A DNA stretch of 64,000 nucleotides from Curtobacterium luteum (GCF_014646995.1 NZ_BMOI01000007.1:124001-188000); one strand, 5' to 3'; positions 53,184-61,781 are shown, counted from the stretch's first letter. Notes: a model not told the origin generated them from the sequence alone. Numbers and translations: made by a program.

Positions 53184-54014
53184 ATGGCAGTCGAACTCAG
53201 CACCTGGGACGCCCAGGGCACACCGACGACACCGACGTTCTCCACCATGCGGTTCCCCGCGGGTGAAGCCCACGTCAAGGTCGTGGACGACGCCGACGCG
53301 GGGGCGACCACCGAGATCGCGACCCTGCGCGGCACCAGCGGCGACGACATCCTCGTGCTCGGCATGTGGGCGGACGCCGTCCGGCAGCGCGGCGCGCGGT
53401 CGGTCGCGCTCGTCCCGTACCTCCCCGGCGCGCGGCAGGACCGCGGCCTCCCGTTCGGCGCGAAGGTCTACGCGGACGTCCTCAACGGCTTCCGCATCGA
53501 CCAGGTGATCGCGTTCGACCCGCACTCGCCGGTCATCGTCGGCCTGGTCGAGCGCCTCACCGTGGTGCCGAGCGAGCAGGTCGTGCACGACGCCGTCCTC
53601 GCCGGGTCCGACTACAGCGGCATCATCGCGCCGGACAAGGGCGCCGTCGCCCGGGCATCGCTGGTCGCCGAGACCGCCGGGCTCCCCCTGTTCCGCGCCG
53701 AGAAGCACCGCAACCCCGACTCCGGGAAGCTCGACGGGTTCTCCTGCGAGCCGCTCCCGGACACCGGCCGCCTGCTCGTCGTCGACGACATCTGCGACGG
53801 CGGCGGCACGTTCACGGGTCTGGCCGGATCGACCGGCCTGCCGAAGGAACGGCTCGGCCTCTGGGTCTCGCACGGGGTCTTCTCCGGCCGCGCCCCGCTG
53901 CTCGCCGACCACTTCGGCGAGATCGTCACCACCGACTCGTACCCGGCCCAGAACGACGTGCCGGGCCTGCGTACCGTCCCGCTCAGCCCGTACCTCACGA
54001 AGGAGATCCGATGA
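53184..54014 (+). CDS. prs: ribose-phosphate pyrophosphokinase of the NAD-salvage operon
   Basis: A 276-residue PRPP synthetase-like protein, somewhat shorter than housekeeping enzymes (about 310-320). It has the PRPP-binding motif LLVVDDICDGGGTFTGLA, the ATP-binding region LVPYLPGARQDRGLPFGAKVYADVL and IIAPDKGAVARA. It probably supplies PRPP to the adjacent NadV. ATG is 6 nt after TACGGT. Its stop overlaps the nadV ATG (ATGA), and AAGGAG precedes nadV. Confidence 0.9.
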   Translation: MAVELSTWDAQGTPTTPTFSTMRFPAGEAHVKVVDDADAGATTEIATLRGTSGDDILVLGMWADAVRQRGARSVALVPYLPGARQDRGLPFGAKVYADVLNGFRIDQVIAFDPHSPVIVGLVERLTVVPSEQVVHDAVLAGSDYSGIIAPDKGAVARASLVAETAGLPLFRAEKHRNPDSGKLDGFSCEPLPDTGRLLVVDDICDGGGTFTGLAGSTGLPKERLGLWVSHGVFSGRAPLLADHFGEIVTTDSYPAQNDVPGLRTVPLSPYLTKEIR

Positions 54015-55567
54015 CCACCACCACGACGGGCATCGAGCCCCGCATCACCACCGCGAGCCCGATCGCGCCGCTCCTCGCCGTCGACGGCTACAAGCACTCG
54101 CACCGGCAGGTCTACCCGGCCGGCACGACCCGGATCCTCATCAACTGGACGAACCGGTCGAACAGCCACATGCCGGAGTCGACGCACGCCGTGGTGTTCG
54201 GTCTGCAGGCGTTCATCCAGCGCCACCTCGTCGAGGCCTGGGCACCGTTCTTCGCCGCCGACGAGGACGAGGTCGCCGACCTGTTCGAGCAGGCACTCCA
54301 GGGCTACTTCGGCCCGAACCACATCGGGACCGACCACGTCCGAGCGCTGCACCGGCTCGGGTACCTGCCGCTCGACGTCAAGGCCCTGCCCGAGGGCACC
54401 CTCGCCCCGATCGGCGTCGCGACCCTGACCATCGAGAACACGATCGACGAGTTCTTCTGGCTGCCGAACTACATCGAGACCGCCCTGTCGGCGTCGATCT
54501 GGCACCCGTCGACCGTCGCGACCAAGGCGCTCGCGTACCGCGACCTCATGGAGGACTGGGCCGACCGCACCGGCGCCGACCCCGCGAGCATCGACTTCGC
54601 CGCGCACGACTTCTCGTTCCGGGGGCAGTCGAGCATCGAGTCCGCGGCCGCCGCGGGTGCCGGACACCTGCTCTCGTTCCTCGGGACCGACTCGATGCCC
54701 TCGCTCGACTTCATCGACCGCTACTACCCCGGCGACAACGGCTGGGTCGGGGCGAGCGTCCCCGCGACCGAGCACAGCGTCATGTGCGTCCGCGGCGCCG
54801 ACGGCGAGCTCGAGACCTTCGAGCAGATCCTCGACGTCTACCCGACCGGCATCGTCTCGGCGGTCAGCGACGGGTTCGACCTCTTCAAGGTCGTCACGGA
54901 GACGCTCCCGCAGCTCAAGGACCGCATCACCGCCCGGGACGGCAAGCTCGTGATCCGTCCCGACTCGGGCGACCCGGTCGACATCGTCACCGGCACCGTG
55001 CACGGCGTCCCGGAGGACGAGCTCTTCCGCGACGGTCGGAGCCACGAGGAGAAGGGCGTCGTCGAACTCCTCGACGAGCTGTTCGGCCACACCGTGAACG
55101 CGAAGGGCTACAAGGTCCTCGACCAGCACATCGGCGTGATCTACGGCGACAGCATCACGCTCGACCGTGCCCGACGGATCTACGAGCGCCTCGCCGCCAA
55201 GGGCTACGCGAGCGACAACATCGTGCTCGGCATCGGCTCCTACACGTACCAGTACATGACCCGCGACAACCTCGGCAGCGCCGTGAAGGCGACCTGGGCC
55301 CTCGTCGACGGCGAGCCGGTCGACATCCAGAAGGACCCGAAGACCGGCAGCGGCAAGAAGAGCGCGAAGGGACGGATCGCCCTGCACCGTGACGCGAGCG
55401 GCGAGATCCGGCAGACCGACCAGGCGAGCCCGGATGACGAGGCGAGCAGCCTCCTCCAGACCGTGTGGGTCGACGGTCGGTTCACGGTCCTGCAGTCCTT
55501 CGCGGACGTCCGGGCCACGCTCCGCGAGGAGCGCGCAGCCCGCGCGGCCCGTCGGGCCTCGGCATGA
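54011..55567 (+). CDS. nadV: nicotinamide phosphoribosyltransferase
   Basis: A 518-residue NAMPT/NadV enzyme that makes NMN from nicotinamide and PRPP. Family marks: LLAVDGYKHSHRQVYPAGTTRILINWTNRS, IWHPSTVATKALAYRDLM, AAHDFSFRGQSSIESAAAAGAGHLLSFLGTDS, VIRPDSGDPVDIVTGT and QHIGVIYGDSITLDRARRI. It has a long family-typical C-terminal part. Adjacent prs supplies PRPP. Confidence 0.95.
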   Translation: MTTTTTGIEPRITTASPIAPLLAVDGYKHSHRQVYPAGTTRILINWTNRSNSHMPESTHAVVFGLQAFIQRHLVEAWAPFFAADEDEVADLFEQALQGYFGPNHIGTDHVRALHRLGYLPLDVKALPEGTLAPIGVATLTIENTIDEFFWLPNYIETALSASIWHPSTVATKALAYRDLMEDWADRTGADPASIDFAAHDFSFRGQSSIESAAAAGAGHLLSFLGTDSMPSLDFIDRYYPGDNGWVGASVPATEHSVMCVRGADGELETFEQILDVYPTGIVSAVSDGFDLFKVVTETLPQLKDRITARDGKLVIRPDSGDPVDIVTGTVHGVPEDELFRDGRSHEEKGVVELLDELFGHTVNAKGYKVLDQHIGVIYGDSITLDRARRIYERLAAKGYASDNIVLGIGSYTYQYMTRDNLGSAVKATWALVDGEPVDIQKDPKTGSGKKSAKGRIALHRDASGEIRQTDQASPDDEASSLLQTVWVDGRFTVLQSFADVRATLREERAARAARRASA

Positions 55568-56217
55568 CCGAGGCCCCCGCGGCGACCCGCGACCAGCCGC
55601 TCATCGCGATCGACGTCGTCCCGGTGTCGTTCACGACGGCGGACGGTCTGCGGGTCGCCACCGCGCGGCGGGCGTACGCCCCCTTCGCCGGCCGGGAGGC
55701 ACTGCCCGGCGTGCTCCTGGGCGCTGCGGAACGCCTCGTCGACGGCGCCCGGCGCGCGCTGCGGACCAAGACCGGGATCGAGGCGGCTGCGGTCCGGCAC
55801 CTCGCGCAGGTCGGCGCGTTCGACGGTCCCTCGCGCGACCCGCGCGACGCGGCCATCAGCATCGCGTTCCTCGCCGTCGTGGCGCCGGGGGTGGACGCGC
55901 CGTCTGCGGTGTGGAACCCGGTCGGCGGGGCCGAGCCGGGCCTCCCGTTCGACCACGACACGATCGTCCGGACGGCCGTCGACCAGTTGCGCACCCGGCT
56001 GTGGCGCGACGTCGCCCTGACCCGCGCGCTGCTCGGCGAGGTCTTCGCGACCTCCGCCGCAGCGCACCTGCACACGGCTCTGCACGGCACTGCGCCCGAC
56101 GCCGGGAACCTCAACCGCGCGCTCCGGACGAACCCCGCGCTCGTGCGGACCGACGCCGCTCCGACGTCGACGGGACGGGGCGGGCGTCCCCCGGCGACCT
56201 GGACGTGGGTGGACTGA
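55564..56217 (+). CDS. nrtR: NrtR-like Nudix regulator of NAD salvage
   Basis: A 217-residue protein with an N-terminal Nudix domain (IDVVPVSFTTADGLRVATARR) whose Nudix box is degenerate (GVLLGAAERLVDGARRALRTKTGIEA; the catalytic glutamates are lost), and a C-terminal winged helix (LLGEVFATSAAAHLHTALHGTAPDAGNLNRALRTNPALVR, GRPPATWTW). This is the architecture of NrtR, which binds ADP-ribose and represses NAD genes. The ATG overlaps the nadV stop. Confidence 0.82.
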   Translation: MTEAPAATRDQPLIAIDVVPVSFTTADGLRVATARRAYAPFAGREALPGVLLGAAERLVDGARRALRTKTGIEAAAVRHLAQVGAFDGPSRDPRDAAISIAFLAVVAPGVDAPSAVWNPVGGAEPGLPFDHDTIVRTAVDQLRTRLWRDVALTRALLGEVFATSAAAHLHTALHGTAPDAGNLNRALRTNPALVRTDAAPTSTGRGGRPPATWTWVD

Positions 56218-56235
56218 GCGGGGTTGGCTGGACGC

Positions 56236-56871
56236 ATGTCCGCTTCGCTGTCCGGTGACGACTCCCTCGAGCTCCCGGAGTTCGACACGCCACCCGCCTC
56301 CCCGCTCGACCTCGCCCGCGCCTGGCTCGCCGACGCCGAGGACCGCGAGGTGTCCGAGCCGCTCTCGATGACCCTCGCCACCGCCGACGCCGAGGGCCGG
56401 GTGTCCGCGCGCACCGTCGACGTGAAGCGCATCGAGGACGACGGCCTCGTGTTCGGGTCCTCGACGCTCAGCCCGAAGGGCCGACAACTGGCCGCGAACC
56501 CGCACGCAGCCCTCCAGGTCTACTGGCGCGAGACCATGCAGCAGCTCCGGTTCGAAGGGCGTGCCGTGCAGCTGTCCGACGCCGAGTCCGACGCGCTCTT
56601 CGCCGACCGGTCGCCGAAGTCACGGGCAGCGACGGCCATCGCGGACCAGTCCGACGTCCTCGAACCCCGGACGCTGCAGGACCTCATCGACGACGCGAAC
56701 ACCCTGCTGGCGGACACCGACGACGACGTGCCCCGGCCCGTCGGGTGGGTGGCGTGGCGGTTGGAGCCGGACGTGGTGGAGTTCTGGCACGGCAGCCGCG
56801 ACCGGATGCACCGGCGGTTGCAGTACGTGCGGACGCCCGACGGGTGGGACGCGGCGCGGCTGCAGCCGTAG
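56236..56871 (+). CDS. pdxH: pyridoxamine 5'-phosphate oxidase family protein
   Basis: A 211-residue FMN-dependent enzyme of the PdxH group. Marks: MTLATADAEGRVSARTVDVKRIEDDGLVFGSSTLSPKGRQLAANPHAALQVYW, with the C-terminal RLEPDVVEFWHGSRDRMHRRLQY and the final RLQP. It probably makes pyridoxal 5'-phosphate, but the family also includes related oxidases. ATG at 56236 is 6 nt after TTGGCT. Confidence 0.8.
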   Translation: MSASLSGDDSLELPEFDTPPASPLDLARAWLADAEDREVSEPLSMTLATADAEGRVSARTVDVKRIEDDGLVFGSSTLSPKGRQLAANPHAALQVYWRETMQQLRFEGRAVQLSDAESDALFADRSPKSRAATAIADQSDVLEPRTLQDLIDDANTLLADTDDDVPRPVGWVAWRLEPDVVEFWHGSRDRMHRRLQYVRTPDGWDAARLQP

Positions 56872-56947
56872 CGGGCGGTGGTCGGCGCGTCTGCCGTGCC
56901 CGCCGCCGCGGCGGCCGCCGCCGCGGCGCGAGCCATCCCCGTGGGGT

Positions 56948-57009
56948 CGCACAACCAAAGACGCGGCGCACCGCGGAATCACGTGGTGCGCTCCGCCTTT
57001 GGTTGTGCG
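56948..57009. terminator. long bidirectional hairpin between pdxH and pcrA
   Basis: Perfect outer arms CGCACAACCAAAG/CTTTGGTTGTGCG (13 bp), a 5-bp imperfect middle, and inner GCGCACC/GGTGCGC with a 12-nt loop; about 25 bp in all. It lies between convergent genes, so it probably ends both transcripts. Confidence 0.7.
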
Positions 57010-57019
57010 CTGACCGACC

Positions 57020-57229
57020 GCGCCAGGCGCGCTGGGCGCGTCTTCGCGCGGCGCGGCGCAGCGGCGCGCGGCGCGCCGGGCGCGGCGCGCGCAGGCGCGC
57101 CGGGCGCGGCGGCGCGCCGGGCGCGGCGCGCGCAGGCGCGCCGGGCGCGGCGGCGCGCGGCGCGGCGCGCGCAGGCGCGCGGCGCGCGGCGCGCGGCGCG
57201 CGCAGGCGCGCGGCGCGCGGCGCGCGGCG
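57020..57229. repeat. nearly T-free GC low-complexity tract before pcrA stop
   Basis: From about 57044 to 57229 there is no T and only about five A; the sequence is built from GGCGCGC and CAGGCGCGCC modules in overlapping tandem. It has no coding signal and is a likely site of polymerase difficulty and assembly errors. Confidence 0.85.
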
Positions 57230-59686
57230 CTAGAGCTTCTCGATCGGGGCGATCTTGATGAGCAGCTTCTTGCGCCCGGCCGAGTCGAACGCGATCTCCG
57301 CGATGCGCTTGGCCCCCTGGCCGGTCACCGCGGATACGGTCCCCTCGCCGAAGTCGACGTGCTTGATGCGGTCGCCGGCCACCAGCTCGAGGTCACCGTT
57401 GTCGCGGACCTGCCCGGACACCCGGTTCGCCCACTCGGTCTTCGGGCGGGTCTTCGCCGCCGCCGCTGCACGATCGTACGAGCCCCCGCCCCAGCCTCCG
57501 CCGCCGCGGTAGCCACCGCCCGAGCCGCCCGCGCCGCCGGCACCGCCGATGCCACCGCGTCGGGCGTTCAGGGCGCGCGGCTCGGTGCCACCGCGGCTGT
57601 TCGCCATGCCGGGCGACTGCTTCCACTCGATGAGGCCCTCGGGGACCTCCTGCAGGAAGCGGGACGGCATCGCCACGTTGACGTCGCCGAACTGCGCCCG
57701 GGTCATCGCGAGGGAGAGGAACAGGGACTTCTTCGCACGCGTGATGCCCACGTAGAACAGTCGGCGTTCCTCGGCTGGCCCACCGGGCTCGTTCGCGGAC
57801 ATCCGGTGCGGGAGCAGGTCTTCTTCGACACCGGTCAGGAACACCGCGTCGTACTCGAGGCCCTTCGCGGTGTGCAGCGTCATGAGCGACACCGTGCCCG
57901 ACGAGTCGTCGAGCTCGTCCGCCGCGGCGACGAGCGAGACCTCGGTGAGGAAGTCGGAGAGGGTGCCGTCCGGGTTGTTCTTCTGGAACTCCCGCGTGAC
58001 CGCCACGAGCTCGTCGATGTTGTCCGCGCGGGCGGCGTCCTGCGCGTCCGGCGACTTCCGGAGGTTCTCGAGCAAGCCCGAGCCGTCGAGCAACTGCGTC
58101 AGCGTGTCCACCACCGGCTGGTCCTGCGCCTTGGCGGAGACCTCGTCGAGGAGCGCCGCGAACGACGTGATCGCCGTGCGGACCTTCGGGCCGAAGCCGA
58201 GCTCGTCCGCGTGGCGCAGGGCGTCGCGCATGGTCGTCTCGTGCTCGTCCGCGTACCGCTGCAGGGTCGTCTCGGTGACAGCACCGATGCCGCGCTTCGG
58301 GACGTTGAGGATGCGGCGGAGGGCCATCGGGTCCGCGGGGTTGGCGATCGTGATCAGGTACGCCATCGCGTCCTTGATCTCGGCACGCTCGTAGAACTTC
58401 GTGCCGCCGAGCACCCGGTACGGGATCGCCGCGCGGATGAAGATCTCCTCCAGCGCACGGGTCTGCGAGTTCGTCCGGTAGAACACCGCCATGTCGCGGT
58501 AGGCCGTGCCGCCCTCGTGCAGCCGCTGGACCTCGTCCGCGACGAATTGTGCCTCGTCGTGCCCGGTGTACCCGGTGAAGCCGACGATCTTGTCACCGGC
58601 GCCGACGTCGGTGAACAGGTTCTTCGCCTGCCGGTCGAAGTTGTTCGCGATCACCGCGTTCGCGGCGTCGAGGATGTTCTGCGTCGAGCGGTAGTTCTGC
58701 TCGAGCAGGATGACCTTCGAGTTCGGGAAGTCGCGCTCGAACTCGACGATGTTGCGGATGTCGGCGCCGCGGAAGGCGTAGATCGACTGGTCCGAGTCAC
58801 CGACGACGGTCAGTGACGCGGGGGCGATCGACCCGTCGCGCTCCCGCATCCGCTCGACGTGCTGACCGGCGTCCTCGAGCGCGTCGACCCGCTCGACCGG
58901 CACCGGACGAGTGAGCTCGCGGATCAGGGCGTACTGGGCGTGGTTGGTGTCCTGGTACTCGTCGACGAGGATGAACCGGAAGCGCCGCTGGTACAGCGCC
59001 GCGACGTCCGGGAACGCCCGGAACAGGAACACGGTCTGGCCGATGAGGTCGTCGAAGTCGAACGCGTTCGCGCGGCGGAGCTCGTCGGTGTAGCGGCGGA
59101 AGACCTGGGCGAACATGACCTCCTGCGGATCGTTCGCGTTGATGTTCCGGACGTAGGTGTCGACGTCCTGCAGCTCGTTCTTGAGCTTCGAGATCTTCGA
59201 CGCGGCCGCACCGACGGTGAGCCCGAGCTGGTCCGCCTCGTACTCCTTGATGATCCGCTTGAGGAGCGCGCGCGAGTCGGCAGAGTCGTAGATCGTGAAC
59301 GACTGCGAGAAGCCGAAGCGCTCCGCCTCGCGCCGGAGGATCCGCACGCACGCCGAGTGGAACGTCGAGATCCACATGCCCTCGGCCTCGTTGCCGACGA
59401 GGGCCCGGACGCGCTCGCGCATCTCGGCGGCGGCCTTGTTCGTGAACGTGATCGCGAGGATCTGCGACGGCCAGGCCTCACGGTTGGCGAGCAGCAGCGC
59501 GATCCGGCGGGTGAGCACGCTCGTCTTCCCGGAGCCGGCGCCCGCGACGATCAGCAGGGACTCGCCGCGGTACTCGACGGCTTCCTTCTGCTGGGGGTTC
59601 AGACCCGCGGTGAACGGGTCCTCGTGGGCAGCGGCCCCGGCACCCCGCTCGGGCGCCGAGTCGAATGGGTCCAGCACGATCGTCAT
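57230..59686 (-). CDS. pcrA: ATP-dependent DNA helicase PcrA/UvrD
   Basis: An 818-residue SF1A helicase for repair and replication-transcription conflict. Walker A is VAGAGSGKTSVLTRRI (about 47-60), then ITFTNKAAAEMRERV, the QRRFRFILVDEYQDTNHAQY motif II, VGDSDQSIYAFRGADIRNIV and VSLMTLHTAKGLEYDAVFLTG. The C-terminal tail has DRIKHVDFGEGTVSAVTG to EIAFDSAGRKKLLI, the Tudor-like RNA-polymerase-binding domain. A glycine-rich loop (GGIGGAGGAGGSGGG) joins it to the body. ATG at 59686. Confidence 0.96.
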   Translation of the reverse strand: MTIVLDPFDSAPERGAGAAAHEDPFTAGLNPQQKEAVEYRGESLLIVAGAGSGKTSVLTRRIALLLANREAWPSQILAITFTNKAAAEMRERVRALVGNEAEGMWISTFHSACVRILRREAERFGFSQSFTIYDSADSRALLKRIIKEYEADQLGLTVGAAASKISKLKNELQDVDTYVRNINANDPQEVMFAQVFRRYTDELRRANAFDFDDLIGQTVFLFRAFPDVAALYQRRFRFILVDEYQDTNHAQYALIRELTRPVPVERVDALEDAGQHVERMRERDGSIAPASLTVVGDSDQSIYAFRGADIRNIVEFERDFPNSKVILLEQNYRSTQNILDAANAVIANNFDRQAKNLFTDVGAGDKIVGFTGYTGHDEAQFVADEVQRLHEGGTAYRDMAVFYRTNSQTRALEEIFIRAAIPYRVLGGTKFYERAEIKDAMAYLITIANPADPMALRRILNVPKRGIGAVTETTLQRYADEHETTMRDALRHADELGFGPKVRTAITSFAALLDEVSAKAQDQPVVDTLTQLLDGSGLLENLRKSPDAQDAARADNIDELVAVTREFQKNNPDGTLSDFLTEVSLVAAADELDDSSGTVSLMTLHTAKGLEYDAVFLTGVEEDLLPHRMSANEPGGPAEERRLFYVGITRAKKSLFLSLAMTRAQFGDVNVAMPSRFLQEVPEGLIEWKQSPGMANSRGGTEPRALNARRGGIGGAGGAGGSGGGYRGGGGWGGGSYDRAAAAAKTRPKTEWANRVSGQVRDNGDLELVAGDRIKHVDFGEGTVSAVTGQGAKRIAEIAFDSAGRKKLLIKIAPIEKL

Positions 59687-59698
59687 GTCCGGGACAGT

Positions 59699-60709
59699 CT
59701 AGGCGGAGCCCCCGACAGCCGAACGGGCGCGGACCGCGAGGTCCGTGTGGTCCGCGAACACGCCGTCGACCCCGGTGCGCATGACGGACGTGAACCACCG
59801 CTCCCACTCACCGAACCCGGCGACGTCCCCGCCGCGCCGGAGCGGCCCGGGCAGGAAGCGGTTCTCGGGTCGCAGCGTCCACGTGTACACGGCGAGCCCG
59901 GCGAGGTGCGCGCGGTCCACGACGGCGCTCCGCACCGGTCCGGGATCGTCCACGGCACGGCTGTCGGTCCCCGCCATCAGGGTCTTCAGGTCGACGCTGA
60001 TCCCGTCGAACTCGTCGGCCAGGCGCGCGAGCGCCTCGTCCGACCGCTCGGACGCGTACGTGGGAGCCAGCGACCCGTGGGACGCGACCTCGTCGGCGGC
60101 GCTGCCCCGGGCCTCCTGGAGGTACACGAGCCGACCGCCCGTCCGACGCGAGCGGAGGTCGCGGAGCACGCCCTTCTCGAAGCTCTCGACCGTGAGCCGC
60201 GGGTCGCCGCGCCAGCCGGCCGCGCCGAGCACGTCGTCGAACAGCGCGTCCATCGGGAAGCCCTCCTGACGGAAGGACGTGGCGTGCTTGACCTCGGCGA
60301 CGAGCCCGACCGGGCGCGGGGCGTCGTCGAGGATCGCGAGGAGGTCCTCCAGCCGGAGGATCGAGTCCTCGCCGTCGTGCGCCGCCGACGCGGGCCGCAG
60401 ACCGGGGAGGCGCTCGCGTGTCCGCAGCGTCTGCAGCTCGGCCCACGTGAAGTCCTCGGTGAACCAACCCGTCAGGGTCTGCCCGTCCACGGTCTTCGTG
60501 GTCCGACGATCGGCGAACTCCGGGTGGTCGGCGATGTCCGTGGTGCCCGAGATCTCGTTCTCGTGCCGGAGCACTAGCACACCGTCGCGCGTCGGCACGA
60601 GGTCGGGTTCGATGGCGTCGCAGCCCATCTCGATCGCGAGCTCGTAGGCGCTCCGCGAGTGCTCGGGACGGTGTCCGGACGCGCCACGGTGGGCGATGAC
60701 GAGGGTCAT
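59699..60709 (-). CDS. glycerophosphodiester phosphodiesterase
   Basis: A 336-residue GDPD enzyme that splits glycerophosphodiesters to glycerol-3-phosphate and an alcohol. The catalytic motif IAHRGASGHRPEHS and the metal-binding IEPDLVPTRDGVLVLRHE are intact; later ISVDLKTLMAG and the C-terminal GVFADHTDLAV. No signal peptide, so it is cytoplasmic. The ATG is 6 nt after TACCGT. It lies 12 bp upstream of pcrA on the same strand. Confidence 0.93.
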   Translation of the reverse strand: MTLVIAHRGASGHRPEHSRSAYELAIEMGCDAIEPDLVPTRDGVLVLRHENEISGTTDIADHPEFADRRTTKTVDGQTLTGWFTEDFTWAELQTLRTRERLPGLRPASAAHDGEDSILRLEDLLAILDDAPRPVGLVAEVKHATSFRQEGFPMDALFDDVLGAAGWRGDPRLTVESFEKGVLRDLRSRRTGGRLVYLQEARGSAADEVASHGSLAPTYASERSDEALARLADEFDGISVDLKTLMAGTDSRAVDDPGPVRSAVVDRAHLAGLAVYTWTLRPENRFLPGPLRRGGDVAGFGEWERWFTSVMRTGVDGVFADHTDLAVRARSAVGGSA

Positions 60710-60722
60710 GCGTGCACGGTAC

Positions 60723-60757
60723 CGGCCTGGAGGCGCGGCTCACCTCCGCCTTCCAGC
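60723..60757. repeat. copy of dispersed palindromic repeat between divergent genes
   Basis: CCGGCCTGGAGGCGCGG, then a partial inverted arm (CCGCCTTCCAG), between the GDPD and BI-1 genes. Confidence 0.5.
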
Positions 60758-60923
60758 ACAGTTCACACAGGCGCTCAGCCCCGGCACGGCGAACTCCGAG
60801 CCGGCGGTGCGACGATCGCCGCAGGCGACCACGGGACAGCCGTTCCGCTCGCCGCGAATCCCCAGCCTTCCGGGCCACCTGGTCCGTAGGCTGAGAGGAC
60901 TCGAACATTCAGGAGAGGACACC

Positions 60924-61781
60924 ATGGCCTTCAAGCCCGGTTTCGACCAGTCCCCCGCCTTCAACGACGCGGGCCGGAACGCCTGGGGCGCGGGCGCCGG
61001 ACAGCAGCAGGCTGGCTGGGGACAGACGCCGCAGCAGGGCATGACGCCCGAGCAGCTGCAGTACATGTACGACCGTCCGTCGGCCTCCACCGTCGACACC
61101 GACCGCATGTCCTACGAGGACACCATCGTCAAGACGCTCCTCGCGTTCGGCGTGCTCGTCGTCGGCGCGGTGGCCGGGTGGAACCTCCCTGCTGGCGTCT
61201 GGATCGTCGCGGCGCTCGTCGGCTTCGTCCTCGCGATGGTGAACACCTTCAAGAAGAAGCCCTCGCCGGCTCTCGTGCTCGCGTACGCCGGTGTCGAAGG
61301 CGTGTTCGTCGGTGGCATCTCGAGCGCCTACCAGACCGCGTTCGGGGGCATCGTCCCGCAGGCTGTGTTCGGCACGCTGGGCGTGTTCGCGATCACTCTG
61401 CTGCTCTTCCGATCGGGCAAGGTCCGGGCGACCCCGAAGGCCACGCGCTTCTTCCTGATCGCGATGGTCGGCTACCTCGTGTTCCAGCTCGTGAACCTCG
61501 TGCTGATGTGGACCGGCGTGACGCAGGGCTCGTTCGGTCTGATGAGCCAGCCGAGCTTCCTGTTCGGCATCCCCTGGGGTGTGATCATCGGGATCCTGGT
61601 GGTCGTCATGGCGGCGTACTCGCTGGTCCTCGACTTCGACCAGATCAAGACCGGCGTTGAGCGCGGCGCTCCTCGCATCTACGCGTGGACGGCTGCGTTC
61701 GGCCTCGTGGTCACGATCGTGTGGCTGTACCTCGAGATCCTGCGCATCCTCGCCATCATCGCGAGCAGCTCGCGCAACTAG
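60924..61781 (+). CDS. Bax inhibitor-1/YccA family membrane protein
   Basis: A 285-residue protein: a 60-residue hydrophilic Gln/Gly-rich tail (about residues 15-45), then seven helices starting near residue 68 (VKTLLAFGVLVVGAVAGWNL), with DFDQIKTGVERGAPRIYAWTAAFGL, the BI-1 signature with conserved Asp residues. Members are pH-sensitive calcium leak channels in some bacteria. ATG at 60924 has AGGAGAGGAC; a TAGGCT -10 box is at 60887-60892. Confidence 0.9.
   Translation: MAFKPGFDQSPAFNDAGRNAWGAGAGQQQAGWGQTPQQGMTPEQLQYMYDRPSASTVDTDRMSYEDTIVKTLLAFGVLVVGAVAGWNLPAGVWIVAALVGFVLAMVNTFKKKPSPALVLAYAGVEGVFVGGISSAYQTAFGGIVPQAVFGTLGVFAITLLLFRSGKVRATPKATRFFLIAMVGYLVFQLVNLVLMWTGVTQGSFGLMSQPSFLFGIPWGVIIGILVVVMAAYSLVLDFDQIKTGVERGAPRIYAWTAAFGLVVTIVWLYLEILRILAIIASSSRN

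Noticed and set aside
57044..57229. Ala/Arg/Gly ORFs in the GC-only tract
   Set aside because: Stop-free only because the sequence lacks T; not coding.
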